NCBI RefSeq assembly: GCF_900129795.1
Contig: NZ_FQWW01000007.1
Coordinates: 310,001-374,000 of the forward strand
Reading direction: 5' to 3'
Source: Flavobacterium sp. CF108
GTDB taxonomy: Bacteria; Bacteroidota; Bacteroidia; Flavobacteriales; Flavobacteriaceae
Length of the DNA: 64,000 nucleotides
Of the stretch, positions 16,992-24,282 are shown one piece after another. Under the pieces are notes generated by a model, which was given only the letters and a program-made list of their open reading frames with translations, did not search any database and was not told the DNA's origin. The stretch's first letter is position 1; the number at the start of each line of letters is the position of its first letter. The position numbers were made by a program, and so were the translations under genes.

Positions 16992-17105
16992 CTGTGAGTA
17001 AGATTTGCTACAATTGATTTTGGTAATTGGCTTTATGTAAAGATGGAATAGGATTTGTAAAGTCATTGTTTAACTAAAGATTTTGGCTTCTTTAATCCGA
17101 AAAAG
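16985..17105 (+). repeat. attC-like cassette site 4 (degenerate)
   Basis: Starts with AAC overlapping the stop of the preceding gene. After a short divergent stretch it contains GCTACAATTGATTTTGG, matching sites 1 and 3, and a later TTTAACTAAAG...CTTCTTTAAT block like site 2. No good right-hand GTTRRRY is seen; the site runs towards direct repeat copy 2 instead. Confidence 0.5.
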
Positions 17106-17153
17106 ATAAAATTAGAGACTGACTTAAGATGAAATATTTAAAAGGTGCTTAGA

Positions 17154-17376
17154 CATCTTTTTTTATTTAGTTGAAATTACAAAAAAAACACGTATTTATA
17201 CGGGGGCTCTCTATTTATTAAAAAACTAATTTGCCATTTCAAGGGACAATTATGGAAAACCGTAAAAGAAAATGAAAGTGGTTAAGTAAGTTTGGTATTA
17301 AAGCTTCTAAATGGCATAAAATTATTTAAAATTATTCGGTAATAAACCATTTTATGGTAAGAATAAAAGAGTTGGC
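17154..17376. repeat. Direct repeat element, copy 2 (~223 bp)
   Basis: Second copy of the element at 12725-12954, ending at GTTGGCA 42 bp before the first TIR gene. Small deletions and scattered substitutions separate the copies, so this is not a recent duplication. Confidence 0.85.
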
Positions 17377-17417
17377 AATAATGCTAAGAACACCATACAC
17401 TGATAAATATATTATTA

Positions 17418-17846
17418 ATGGGACTTTTAGACTGGCTATTTGAAGTAGAAGAAGCAAAAAAAGATACACGAAAAAGGGTATTTATAAGTTTTGCAATTGA
17501 GGACGTTGAGTATCGAGATTATTTAGTGCAACAAGCAAGAAAAAAACATTCACCTTTTGACTTTATAGATATGTCGGTAAAGAAAGAATGGAATCAAAAT
17601 GAGTGGAAAGACAGATGTAGAAATAAAATAAAAAGATGCGATGGTGTGATTGCATTACTAAGTAAAAATACTCACAGAGCTGGTGGAGCAAGATGGGAAA
17701 TAAAATGCGCAAGGGAAGAAGGCATAAAAATAATTGGAATGCATATCAAAAAAAATGACAAAGGTGCAATTCCAATAGAATTACAAGGCAAACGAGTTAT
17801 AGTTTGGAGTTGGAACAATTTAGAAAAATTCATAAATAAATTATAA
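17418..17846 (+). CDS. TIR-like (MTH538/ThsB-type) protein, type IV Thoeris candidate
   Basis: 142 residues. After a short N-terminal helix the TIR-like fold starts with RKRVFISFAIEDVEYRDYLVQQA (residues ~19-40). A strand-loop CDGVIALLSKNTHRAGGARWEIKCAREEG (residues ~74-101) carries the likely catalytic glutamate E94. This is the MTH538/DUF1863 pattern of Thoeris ThsB proteins, which sense phage and make cyclic ADP-ribose-type signals from NAD+. It is followed 2 bp later by a second TIR-like gene and then a caspase-like gene. That matches the TIR-caspase system called type IV Thoeris; the product and trigger here are inferred. Confidence 0.85.
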   Translation: MGLLDWLFEVEEAKKDTRKRVFISFAIEDVEYRDYLVQQARKKHSPFDFIDMSVKKEWNQNEWKDRCRNKIKRCDGVIALLSKNTHRAGGARWEIKCAREEGIKIIGMHIKKNDKGAIPIELQGKRVIVWSWNNLEKFINKL

Positions 17847-17848
17847 AT

Positions 17849-18259
17849 ATGGCAAACCCAAGAGCATTCATAAGTTTTGACTTTGACAATAACGAAGGAC
17901 AAAAAAAGTATTTTGTTGGACAATCAATAAATTCAAAAACTCCTTTCAATATTGAAGATTGGTCATCAAAATCTTCACTACCCCAAAACGAGTGGGAAAA
18001 AATAATCCATGAAAAAATTAATAAGTGTAATATGTTAATTGTACTTGTTGGAAAAAGTATGTTTTCAGCAACAGGAGTAGCCAAAGAGATAGCTTTTGCA
18101 AAAGAACATAATGTGCCTGTATTTGGTGTGTATGTAGATGGAGCTAACTCTTCATCAACATTACCAAGTGGTCTTACAACAGGAAGAGTTGTGGCTTGGG
18201 AATGGGAAAAAATTGCTTTTGCAATTGACCAAGTTATGAAAGAAGGTAAAAATCAATAA
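17849..18259 (+). CDS. Second TIR-like (ThsB-type) protein
   Basis: 136 residues of a single TIR-like domain: PRAFISFDFDNNEGQKKYFVGQS at the N-terminus, CNMLIVLVGKSMFSATGVAKEIAFAKEHN in the middle with likely catalytic E80, and FGVYVDGANSS then GRVVAWEWEKIAFAIDQV at the end. It is related to, but clearly diverged from, the first TIR protein. Two TIR proteins upstream of one effector suggests recognition of different phage components or a heteromeric sensor. It starts 2 bp after the first TIR stop and ends 3 bp before the caspase gene, so the three are one operon. Confidence 0.85.
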   Translation: MANPRAFISFDFDNNEGQKKYFVGQSINSKTPFNIEDWSSKSSLPQNEWEKIIHEKINKCNMLIVLVGKSMFSATGVAKEIAFAKEHNVPVFGVYVDGANSSSTLPSGLTTGRVVAWEWEKIAFAIDQVMKEGKNQ

Positions 18260-18262
18260 TAT

Positions 18263-19216
18263 ATGAGAAAAGCATTAGTTATCGGAATTGATTATTATGA
18301 AACAATAAACTCACTACACGGTTGTGTTAATGATGCTTATGCGGTTAAAACAGTTCTCGATAGACATAGTGATGGGACTAAAAATTTTGATGCAGTTATT
18401 GAAATAGCAACTGGTCCAAAAGCAACAATTGAAAGAAAAGAATTAAAGAATAAAGTAGAAGAACTTTTTAAAGACAAAAGTGATATCGCATTATTTTATT
18501 TTTCAGGACACGGTTATGTAGAAAGCACAGGAGGATATTTAATTACCTCTGAATGCAAAGATGGAGATGACGGACTTTCAATGAATGATTTATTAGAAAT
18601 TGCAAATAACTCTCCTGCAAGAAATAAAATTATAATTCTTGACTGTTGTCATTCAGGAATGGTTGGTAAAACTTCTCAAAAAGGAGACAGATCAATTCTT
18701 TCAGAAGGGTTAACGATTCTAACAGCATCAAGTGAAACCCAATATGCAATAGAAGAAAACGGTTCTGGAGTTTTTACAACTTTATTTATAGACGCAATGA
18801 ATGGTAGTGCATCAAATCTAGTTGGAGATATAACACCTGGTAGTATTTATGCTCATATTGATCAATCTCTTGGCTCTTGGGAACAACGACCAATTTTCAA
18901 AACAAATGTTACAACCTTTACTACACTACGAAAAGTTCAGCCACCTATAGCATTGTCAGATTTAAAACAATTGATAAAACTTTTTCCAGTAAAAGGTCAA
19001 AATTTCAAATTAGATCCTTCATTTGAACCTGAAAGTGCTAACCCTGATGAAGACAATGTATTACAATTTAAAATATTACAAAAGTTTAACCGAATAAATC
19101 TTGTTATACCTGTTGATGCTGAACATATGTATTATGCCGCAATGGAATCAAAAGCATGTAAATTAACAATACTCGGAGAACATTATTGGAATTTACTTGA
19201 CCGAGATAGATTATGA
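18263..19216 (+). CDS. Caspase-like (C14) protease effector, type IV Thoeris candidate
   Basis: 317 residues. The N-terminal ~215 residues form a caspase/metacaspase p20-like domain: RKALVIGIDYYETINSLHGC, ALFYFSGHGY with catalytic H83, and IIILDCCHSGM with catalytic cysteine C129. The C-terminal ~100 residues (from IALSDLKQLIKLFPVKG) form a separate domain that could bind the TIR-made signal or substrates. In described TIR-caspase systems the nucleotide signal activates the protease, which degrades host proteins and stops phage. Both dyad residues are present, so it should be active. attC-like site 5 follows 22 bp after the stop. Confidence 0.88.
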   Translation: MRKALVIGIDYYETINSLHGCVNDAYAVKTVLDRHSDGTKNFDAVIEIATGPKATIERKELKNKVEELFKDKSDIALFYFSGHGYVESTGGYLITSECKDGDDGLSMNDLLEIANNSPARNKIIILDCCHSGMVGKTSQKGDRSILSEGLTILTASSETQYAIEENGSGVFTTLFIDAMNGSASNLVGDITPGSIYAHIDQSLGSWEQRPIFKTNVTTFTTLRKVQPPIALSDLKQLIKLFPVKGQNFKLDPSFEPESANPDEDNVLQFKILQKFNRINLVIPVDAEHMYYAAMESKACKLTILGEHYWNLLDRDRL

Positions 19217-19238
19217 ACTAAGTTGATATGAGCACTAC

Positions 19239-19367
19239 TGCCAACAGCGGTTTCGCTCAATGGCTGGTTTATCTTTCTAAGCCGGAGATTACTCAACCGG
19301 AAAATTGTACATATTAACAACTAACTATAAAGTTGTCTACACTGCGTGAAGCCGCGGAACGTTAGCC
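19239..19367 (+). repeat. attC-like cassette site 5
   Basis: 129 bp from TGCCAAC to GTTAGCC. Inner arms GCGGTTTCGC (left) and GCGTGAAGCCGC (right) pair with one extra base. The inner arms differ wholly from those of other sites while the outer boxes are kept, as in attC families. Confidence 0.78.
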
Positions 19368-19389
19368 ACAATTTAAAAAAAAGACAATT

Positions 19390-19998
19390 TTGGAAAATTT
19401 AAATAATGTAGAAACTTACTTAAAAGTATTCGTTGGAATAATTGGAATAATTGCTGCATTTATAAAATTAAGAGAAAGTTTTGCTTCAATAAAAAGAAAA
19501 CAAGAATTGAAACTTGATTTGGAGATTTTGGAAAAATTAAAATCAAATGACAATTTTGAAAGTTCCGAAATTGAAGAGAAAATTAATTATAAACTAAAAA
19601 AAGCATTTGGGAACCAATCAGAAAACTTGACCAACTTTTTTGTTGGAATTGCTGTATTTGTAGGTTTCGGATTTTGGACTGTTGACATATTTAGAAGTTC
19701 TATCGTATTTAACGGTTGGATAATTTTGACTTTGCTCTGCTGTTTAATTGGGCTGACTATGATTTTTAGCAATGATAATAAAAAAGAAGAGGAAGTTGTC
19801 TTCTATCAAATAGGTTTTTATAATAAGGAGAATTTTAGAATAGGAGTAATAATTACACTATTAACTGGAATTTTAACAGTTATTTTAATTTGGAAACTCG
19901 ATGGATTTTCTTTTTGGCAATTCCTCTCAGGATTGCTTTGTGTAATTGGAATTGGTAGTCTGATAAAAAATATAAAACGAATAGAAAATTATGATTAA
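19390..19998 (+). CDS. Multi-pass membrane protein, cassette-borne
   Basis: 202 residues starting at TTG (19390); no in-frame ATG occurs before the middle of the protein. Five hydrophobic segments are visible: YLKVFVGIIGIIAAFI, NFFVGIAVFVGFGFW, GWIILTLLCCLIGLTMIF, RIGVIITLLTGILTVILIW and FLSGLLCVIGIGSLI. A charged cytoplasmic stretch separates the first two (ESFASIKRKQELKLDLEILEKL). There are no enzyme motifs. Small polytopic proteins in this context are often membrane-damaging effectors, but nothing in the sequence proves it. It is alone in its cassette between sites 5 and 6, 23 bp after the right box. Confidence 0.7.
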   Translation: MENLNNVETYLKVFVGIIGIIAAFIKLRESFASIKRKQELKLDLEILEKLKSNDNFESSEIEEKINYKLKKAFGNQSENLTNFFVGIAVFVGFGFWTVDIFRSSIVFNGWIILTLLCCLIGLTMIFSNDNKKEEEVVFYQIGFYNKENFRIGVIITLLTGILTVILIWKLDGFSFWQFLSGLLCVIGIGSLIKNIKRIENYD

Positions 19999-20124
19999 CA
20001 GCCGTTTAGCAAGATTTATGTTTTTATACTTAATTTGAACTTGGTTCTGTATTTTTAAAGTTCAGTTTTTTAACCGCAAAATTAGTCTTCTTTATTCCTC
20101 AACCAAGCGGCATAGAGGTATAAG
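19993..20124 (+). repeat. attC-like cassette site 6
   Basis: About 132 bp beginning GATTAACAGCCG across the stop codon and ending at GTATAAG, a degenerate right box. The internal TTTAACCGCAAAATTA and CTTCTTTATTCC match site 2 (TTTAACCGAAAAATCT, CATCTTTATTCC). Confidence 0.6.
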
Positions 20125-20160
20125 ATAAATTGAAAACCGAAACGTAATCGAAAAGTTAAA

Positions 20161-20799
20161 ATGAATAAAGAAACTCAAATTAAATTATCCGAAGAAATTA
20201 TTGAAACTGCGTTTCATTTATTAATTAATAAATTAGCATTTGGGGGATTAACAGCAAAAAACGAAGCTTCGTTTCAACTAGAATTTGGTTATATTTTGAA
20301 AACTCTCGGACAGTTATATGAATTTAGGCTTGAAGATAAATTCCATTTAGAATTTGAAACTTATATAGATCTAAATAATGAAAGTATAAAAAGCAAAAGT
20401 AATAAAGCGAGAGTTGATTTGTTATTGACATATAAAGACGATGAAACAATTACAAAAACTGCAATTGAACTAAAATTTTTTAAGAAAGGAAATCATAGAG
20501 AGCCAAATAATCGATATGATGTTTTTAAAGATATTTCAAATTTAGAATTATATAAAAAGAATGGCATTGATATTTGCTATTTCATATTGGCAACTGATCA
20601 TTTGCATTATGTAAATCAAGAAAATTATTCAGTCGACACAGCAGATTTTAATTTTAGAGATAATCATAAGTATAAATCTGGAACTGTATTGCAATATAAA
20701 ACAGGAAAACCATATGGAGAAGATTTAAAACTAAACCAAGATTATGAATTTAAATGGAAGCACATAAATGAGTTTTATTTTTTGAAACTGAAAGTGTAG
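20161..20799 (+). CDS. PD-(D/E)XK nuclease-like hypothetical protein
   Basis: 212 residues. An early acidic residue lies in a helix (NEASFQLEFGYILKTL), followed by NKARVDLLLTYKD and KTAIELKFFKKG. This E...D...ExK arrangement is the active-site pattern of the PD-(D/E)XK fold (D about residue 83, E-L-K at about residues 102-104). The middle and C-terminal parts (IDICYFILATDHLHY) give the expected alternating strand and helix. It could be a restriction-like or defence nuclease. The fold call rests on motif spacing only. It is alone in its cassette. Confidence 0.65.
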   Translation: MNKETQIKLSEEIIETAFHLLINKLAFGGLTAKNEASFQLEFGYILKTLGQLYEFRLEDKFHLEFETYIDLNNESIKSKSNKARVDLLLTYKDDETITKTAIELKFFKKGNHREPNNRYDVFKDISNLELYKKNGIDICYFILATDHLHYVNQENYSVDTADFNFRDNHKYKSGTVLQYKTGKPYGEDLKLNQDYEFKWKHINEFYFLKLKV

Positions 20800-20825
20800 A
20801 AACTTGAAAAAAATAAAAATATAGT

Positions 20826-20954
20826 CTACAACAGCTACAACAGATTCGGGTAATTGACTTAAAGTGAAGCTGATTGGTCTTTGTGATGATTTGGTAAATC
20901 CAAAGGAATAGACTTAATTTAGTTTCAAACCCCTTTAGTACCAGAACTTTCTAC
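20826..20954 (+). repeat. attC-like cassette site 7
   Basis: 129 bp beginning CTACAACAGCTACAACAG. The block GATGATTTGGTAAATCC is shared with site 1. The right box reads CTTTCTA where site 1 has GTTAGGG, so it is probably decayed. Confidence 0.6.
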
Positions 20955-20981
20955 ACATTTTTACAAAATAATTAATATTAA

Positions 20982-21755
20982 ATGAAAAAAGAACATATTG
21001 GTAATGGCGCTCATTGGACAGTTTATAGAATTACAACTGACGAAAAAGACTTATCTACTTCTATAGTTTTTAAACAGCCTCTAAAATATCAAACTTCAGA
21101 TAAAAACATTGAGAACTATAACTTAGTATTATCAAGTAACTTACCTACACTGTCAAAGTTTTCAAAAAAAAATATTAACGGAGTTGAAGGCATAGAAGCA
21201 GAAGATTTAAACCCAAAAAATTGTGATGGTTATTACGTTAGTCCTAATACAGTAAGGACATCTGAAAATTTAGCCAGTTTATTAGTAAAATATATCGATG
21301 GTAGTCAACCAATTATACCTGATGAGTATAAAGATGTTATCTTAGACTATATGAAGGATCCTGAAAAAGCAGTTAATGATAGAGATAAATTGCTTGAGAT
21401 AAAAATTTTAAAAGGCGCGGAAAAATATGTTTATGAAAATAAAATTAGTGTAATTTCAAATTTTAATAGTTTTTTAATTAAGTTAAAAACTGACATGAAA
21501 AGAGCATCTGATAATAGAATAGAATTATTTAGTGATGCATTCTTTTTTAGAGTTTCTGAGACAACTAAAGAAATCGACTATAAGATTGCTGATTTTGACT
21601 GCATTGTCTCAAAGGAAAAAACTAATATTTCTCCAGTAAATTTGTTAAAGGGAAATATGAGTTATTTTGAAACAGCGCTGATTGAATTTATTGAACTTTT
21701 CATCGAAAAAGCTCATAAGGAGGCATACATAACTGAATTGAAAAACGTGAAGTAA
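20982..21755 (+). CDS. Protein-kinase-like hypothetical protein
   Basis: 257 residues. The N-terminus resembles a kinase glycine loop and lysine strand (IGNGAHWTVYRITTDEKDLSTSIVFKQP: G-N-G...V, K about residue 31). A later KIADFDCIVSKEK resembles the DFG region. An HRD catalytic loop is not obvious, and the domain is shorter than a canonical kinase, so it may be a degenerate kinase or an aminoglycoside-phosphotransferase-type fold. Kinase-like proteins occur in several phage-defence systems, but function here is inferred. It is a single-gene cassette between sites 7 and 8. Confidence 0.6.
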   Translation: MKKEHIGNGAHWTVYRITTDEKDLSTSIVFKQPLKYQTSDKNIENYNLVLSSNLPTLSKFSKKNINGVEGIEAEDLNPKNCDGYYVSPNTVRTSENLASLLVKYIDGSQPIIPDEYKDVILDYMKDPEKAVNDRDKLLEIKILKGAEKYVYENKISVISNFNSFLIKLKTDMKRASDNRIELFSDAFFFRVSETTKEIDYKIADFDCIVSKEKTNISPVNLLKGNMSYFETALIEFIELFIEKAHKEAYITELKNVK

Positions 21756-21863
21756 CAGCTGTTTGACACAATTGCGAGTTTTGTAGTAAGATTACATTTC
21801 GCATAAATTTTCTTTAATAGAAATAATCAGTTCCGCAGTTTGCAACTGCGTGCAAAAATAAAA
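21750..21863 (+). repeat. attC-like cassette site 8 (degenerate)
   Basis: Begins AAGTAACAGCTG across the stop codon of the kinase-like gene. It contains CAATTGCGAG on the left and CGCAGTTTGCAACTGCGTGC on the right, an internally palindromic stretch. The right GTTRRRY box is lost. Confidence 0.5.
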
Positions 21864-21895
21864 ATAGAGAATTTAAAGACATAATGAGATAAATA

Positions 21896-22978
21896 TTGAA
21901 AACTATATACAAAAAAATCATATCTGATTTAAATATAAATATTGGAGAAGTAAATTATGAAATTTACTTAGGTGCTGATATTTACTATAAAAAAAATGAA
22001 AGTGGTTACTGGGATATACAAATTTATAAAAGGACTCAAGGAACTCCTTTAGAAAAATATATGTTTGTTTCTGCTCTAATTACAATTAAAAGAAAAGAAG
22101 ACAAATGGTACAAAGATGAAACAGAACCTCTTTCAGTAATTGGTAAACAAATATTACAAGAACTTAGAATTGATCAAACCGAAAAAACAGAGGGGATTAT
22201 ATGTGAAATAATTGATAGCTTGAATTATTCTTTAGAAGTTGATATGATTTTAAAAAAGCAATATTTAACTCATGATGATATTAGAGAACTAATAAAATAT
22301 TATCAACAAGTCTCTATTGTTCAAAGTATGTTATTTCAGTTTTTAGCAGGAATTTCTGCTCTTAGGCATAATGGTGGTGACACAACCAATTTTCACGAAA
22401 CTTTCGTTCAAAAAAAAATCTATAATGCTTTTCAAATAATAGATATTTATGAAAAATGTATTAAAAACCAAATCATCTGTAAAAGTGATGTAAAAGAAAT
22501 ATTCAATTTGTTATATCCCAACTTATACAATAAAATAAAAATTATGGAAATAATTTCAAACCAAGACGAAACACAAAATTATGATGTCGCACTTTCATTT
22601 GCAGGAGAAGATAGACCAATAGCAAAAAAAATAGCTGACGAATTAACAAAACAACATTACAAGGTTTTCTATGATGAATACGAACAAGCTAGTTTATGGG
22701 GCAAAGATTTATATGCACATTTAAATGATGTATATAAAAATCGAGCAAGATATTGTTTAATGATTATTTCCGAAAATTATTCTAAAAAAGTTTGGACCTC
22801 TCATGAAAGAAAGGCCGCTCAAACAAAAGCTTTCCTAAACAATAAAGAATACATCTTACCCCTAAGAATAGATGAAACAGAAATAGACGGATTAAATGAA
22901 ACTGTTGGATATATTGATTTAAAACAAGTTGGTATAGATAAAGCTATAGACTTATTAAAACAGAAATTGAACTCATAA
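21896..22978 (+). CDS. Abi-like / TIR fusion protein
   Basis: 360 residues from a TTG start (no earlier ATG). Residues ~1-215 are unfamiliar apart from FLAGISALRHNGGDTTNFHE (residues ~155-174), which resembles the abortive-infection C-terminal (AbiC/HEPN-like) motif. Residues ~224-358 are a TIR domain: NYDVALSFAGEDRPIAKKIADEL, then VFYDEYEQASLWGKDLYAHL, and WTSHERKAAQTKAF with the catalytic glutamate E304. TIR domains of this type hydrolyse or cyclise NAD+, so this could be a stand-alone NAD-depleting abortive-infection protein. It forms a single-gene cassette. Confidence 0.82.
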   Translation: MKTIYKKIISDLNINIGEVNYEIYLGADIYYKKNESGYWDIQIYKRTQGTPLEKYMFVSALITIKRKEDKWYKDETEPLSVIGKQILQELRIDQTEKTEGIICEIIDSLNYSLEVDMILKKQYLTHDDIRELIKYYQQVSIVQSMLFQFLAGISALRHNGGDTTNFHETFVQKKIYNAFQIIDIYEKCIKNQIICKSDVKEIFNLLYPNLYNKIKIMEIISNQDETQNYDVALSFAGEDRPIAKKIADELTKQHYKVFYDEYEQASLWGKDLYAHLNDVYKNRARYCLMIISENYSKKVWTSHERKAAQTKAFLNNKEYILPLRIDETEIDGLNETVGYIDLKQVGIDKAIDLLKQKLNS

Positions 22979-23100
22979 AAACTTTTGCTAAGAGACGTTT
23001 ATGGTTGTGTTGAATTAGTTGAATTGCTGTTTTGTATCAACTTTTTGAAAAGTAGAAAAATTGAAGTTGACGAACAGCCACCGGCGAGAAAACGTTAGCG
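22975..23100 (+). repeat. attC-like cassette site 9
   Basis: About 126 bp ending in GAAAACGTTAGCG. The right end (CAGCCACCGGCGAG, then GTTAGCG at 23094-23100) is well conserved; the left box near 22975 is poor. Last recognisable site of the array. Confidence 0.6.
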
Positions 23101-23163
23101 GTCAGCATATGGCGAGCCGCTTTGACAAGAATATCAAACTGATAAAGAAACTTATGAAAGACT

Positions 23164-24186
23164 ATGGTTGACTTGAAAGACTTTAAACAAGAAAGTGAAT
23201 GTATTTACAAAAGTGAGCGTTATTGTGTTCGGGACAACGGAGCAGTATTTCGCTACCCACTTGACGGAAAACGACCAAGACCAACAGACAACAATTGGAC
23301 TTTTGGCAAACTAAACAATAAGACAGGCTATTTAGAAATTGCTTCTGTTCGAATTCACCGAATAGTTGCGACGGCATTTCATAGCGAACCACCAACAAAG
23401 GAACATGTTGTTGATCACATTGACACGAACAAACAAAATAATAGGCCAGGCAATCTACGTTGGGTAACGAGATTAGAAAACATTTTACTTAATCCAATTA
23501 CAGCAAGACGTATTGAAATTATTTGTGGAAGCGTTGAAGCATTTCTTGCCAATCCTTCAAAATTTCGAGACAAATTTGCAGACCCAAACTATGAGTGGAT
23601 GTGCACCGTTTCAGCAAAAGAAGCACAAATAAGTTTAGAACGGATGTTGTCCTGGGCAAATAGTTACAAACCACTAAAAGGAGGTTCATTAGGAGAATGG
23701 ATATTTAATCGAGAGATGGCTGAAACTCCACCTCCCGTACAACCCAATTACATGATGTCGAAAACTCCTAATGCAGCACAACGTATTATTTTTCTTAATG
23801 ATAAGCCAAACGAATTTCCGAGTACACCACAAGTGTTTGATGGTGATCCATTGACAGCATATTTTGATAGTTTGATTGCTGGAGCGCCATTCTTTAGAAA
23901 CCATAATGGAGAATATATAGTCGTAAAAAGGGGATTTTCAAAAGATAAGAAGACACTTTATGTAATGACAAAGGCTGCTTATGTATGGATAGAAGACAAG
24001 GATGGAGAACATGTGCCTGTCCCTATAGATGAACTTACGGAAGAAGATTCTGTTGAGGATTTGCCTCATTCACTTACGGAAGTAACTTATGAAGATGGTT
24101 TATTTGTGCATGCAAAGATGGAGCTAGGGTTTCATCCTATAGAAGAGTTGGAAGAATTATACAACAGCTATACTCAAGAGCTGTAA
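23164..24186 (+). CDS. HNH-endonuclease-domain protein
   Basis: 340 residues. Residues ~20-105 form an HNH_3-type homing-endonuclease-like domain: YCVRDNGAVFRYP, HRIVATAF (H65), VVDHID (H85) and NNRPGNLRWVTRLEN. The remaining ~230 residues contain no recognised domain. This HNH type occurs in homing endonucleases, phage proteins and some defence nucleases. The start is 64 bp after the last attC-like site, so it is probably the distal cassette, without a downstream attC-like site. Confidence 0.82.
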   Translation: MVDLKDFKQESECIYKSERYCVRDNGAVFRYPLDGKRPRPTDNNWTFGKLNNKTGYLEIASVRIHRIVATAFHSEPPTKEHVVDHIDTNKQNNRPGNLRWVTRLENILLNPITARRIEIICGSVEAFLANPSKFRDKFADPNYEWMCTVSAKEAQISLERMLSWANSYKPLKGGSLGEWIFNREMAETPPPVQPNYMMSKTPNAAQRIIFLNDKPNEFPSTPQVFDGDPLTAYFDSLIAGAPFFRNHNGEYIVVKRGFSKDKKTLYVMTKAAYVWIEDKDGEHVPVPIDELTEEDSVEDLPHSLTEVTYEDGLFVHAKMELGFHPIEELEELYNSYTQEL

Positions 24187-24282
24187 TGGATTGGTGGATA
24201 TATATTTGATGGTTTAAAATAAAATGAGAGAGATAATTGGACAAAATTCGATCGATTGTAAATTAAAAAACTAGATTATAAT

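Noticed and set aside
17418..19216. Considered type I Thoeris (ThsA/ThsB).
   Set aside because: No SIR2-SLOG ThsA effector is present; the effector is a caspase-like protease.
23164..24186. Considered the HNH protein as a group I intron homing endonuclease.
   Set aside because: No intron structure or split gene surrounds it; it stands as an ordinary gene after the last attC-like site.
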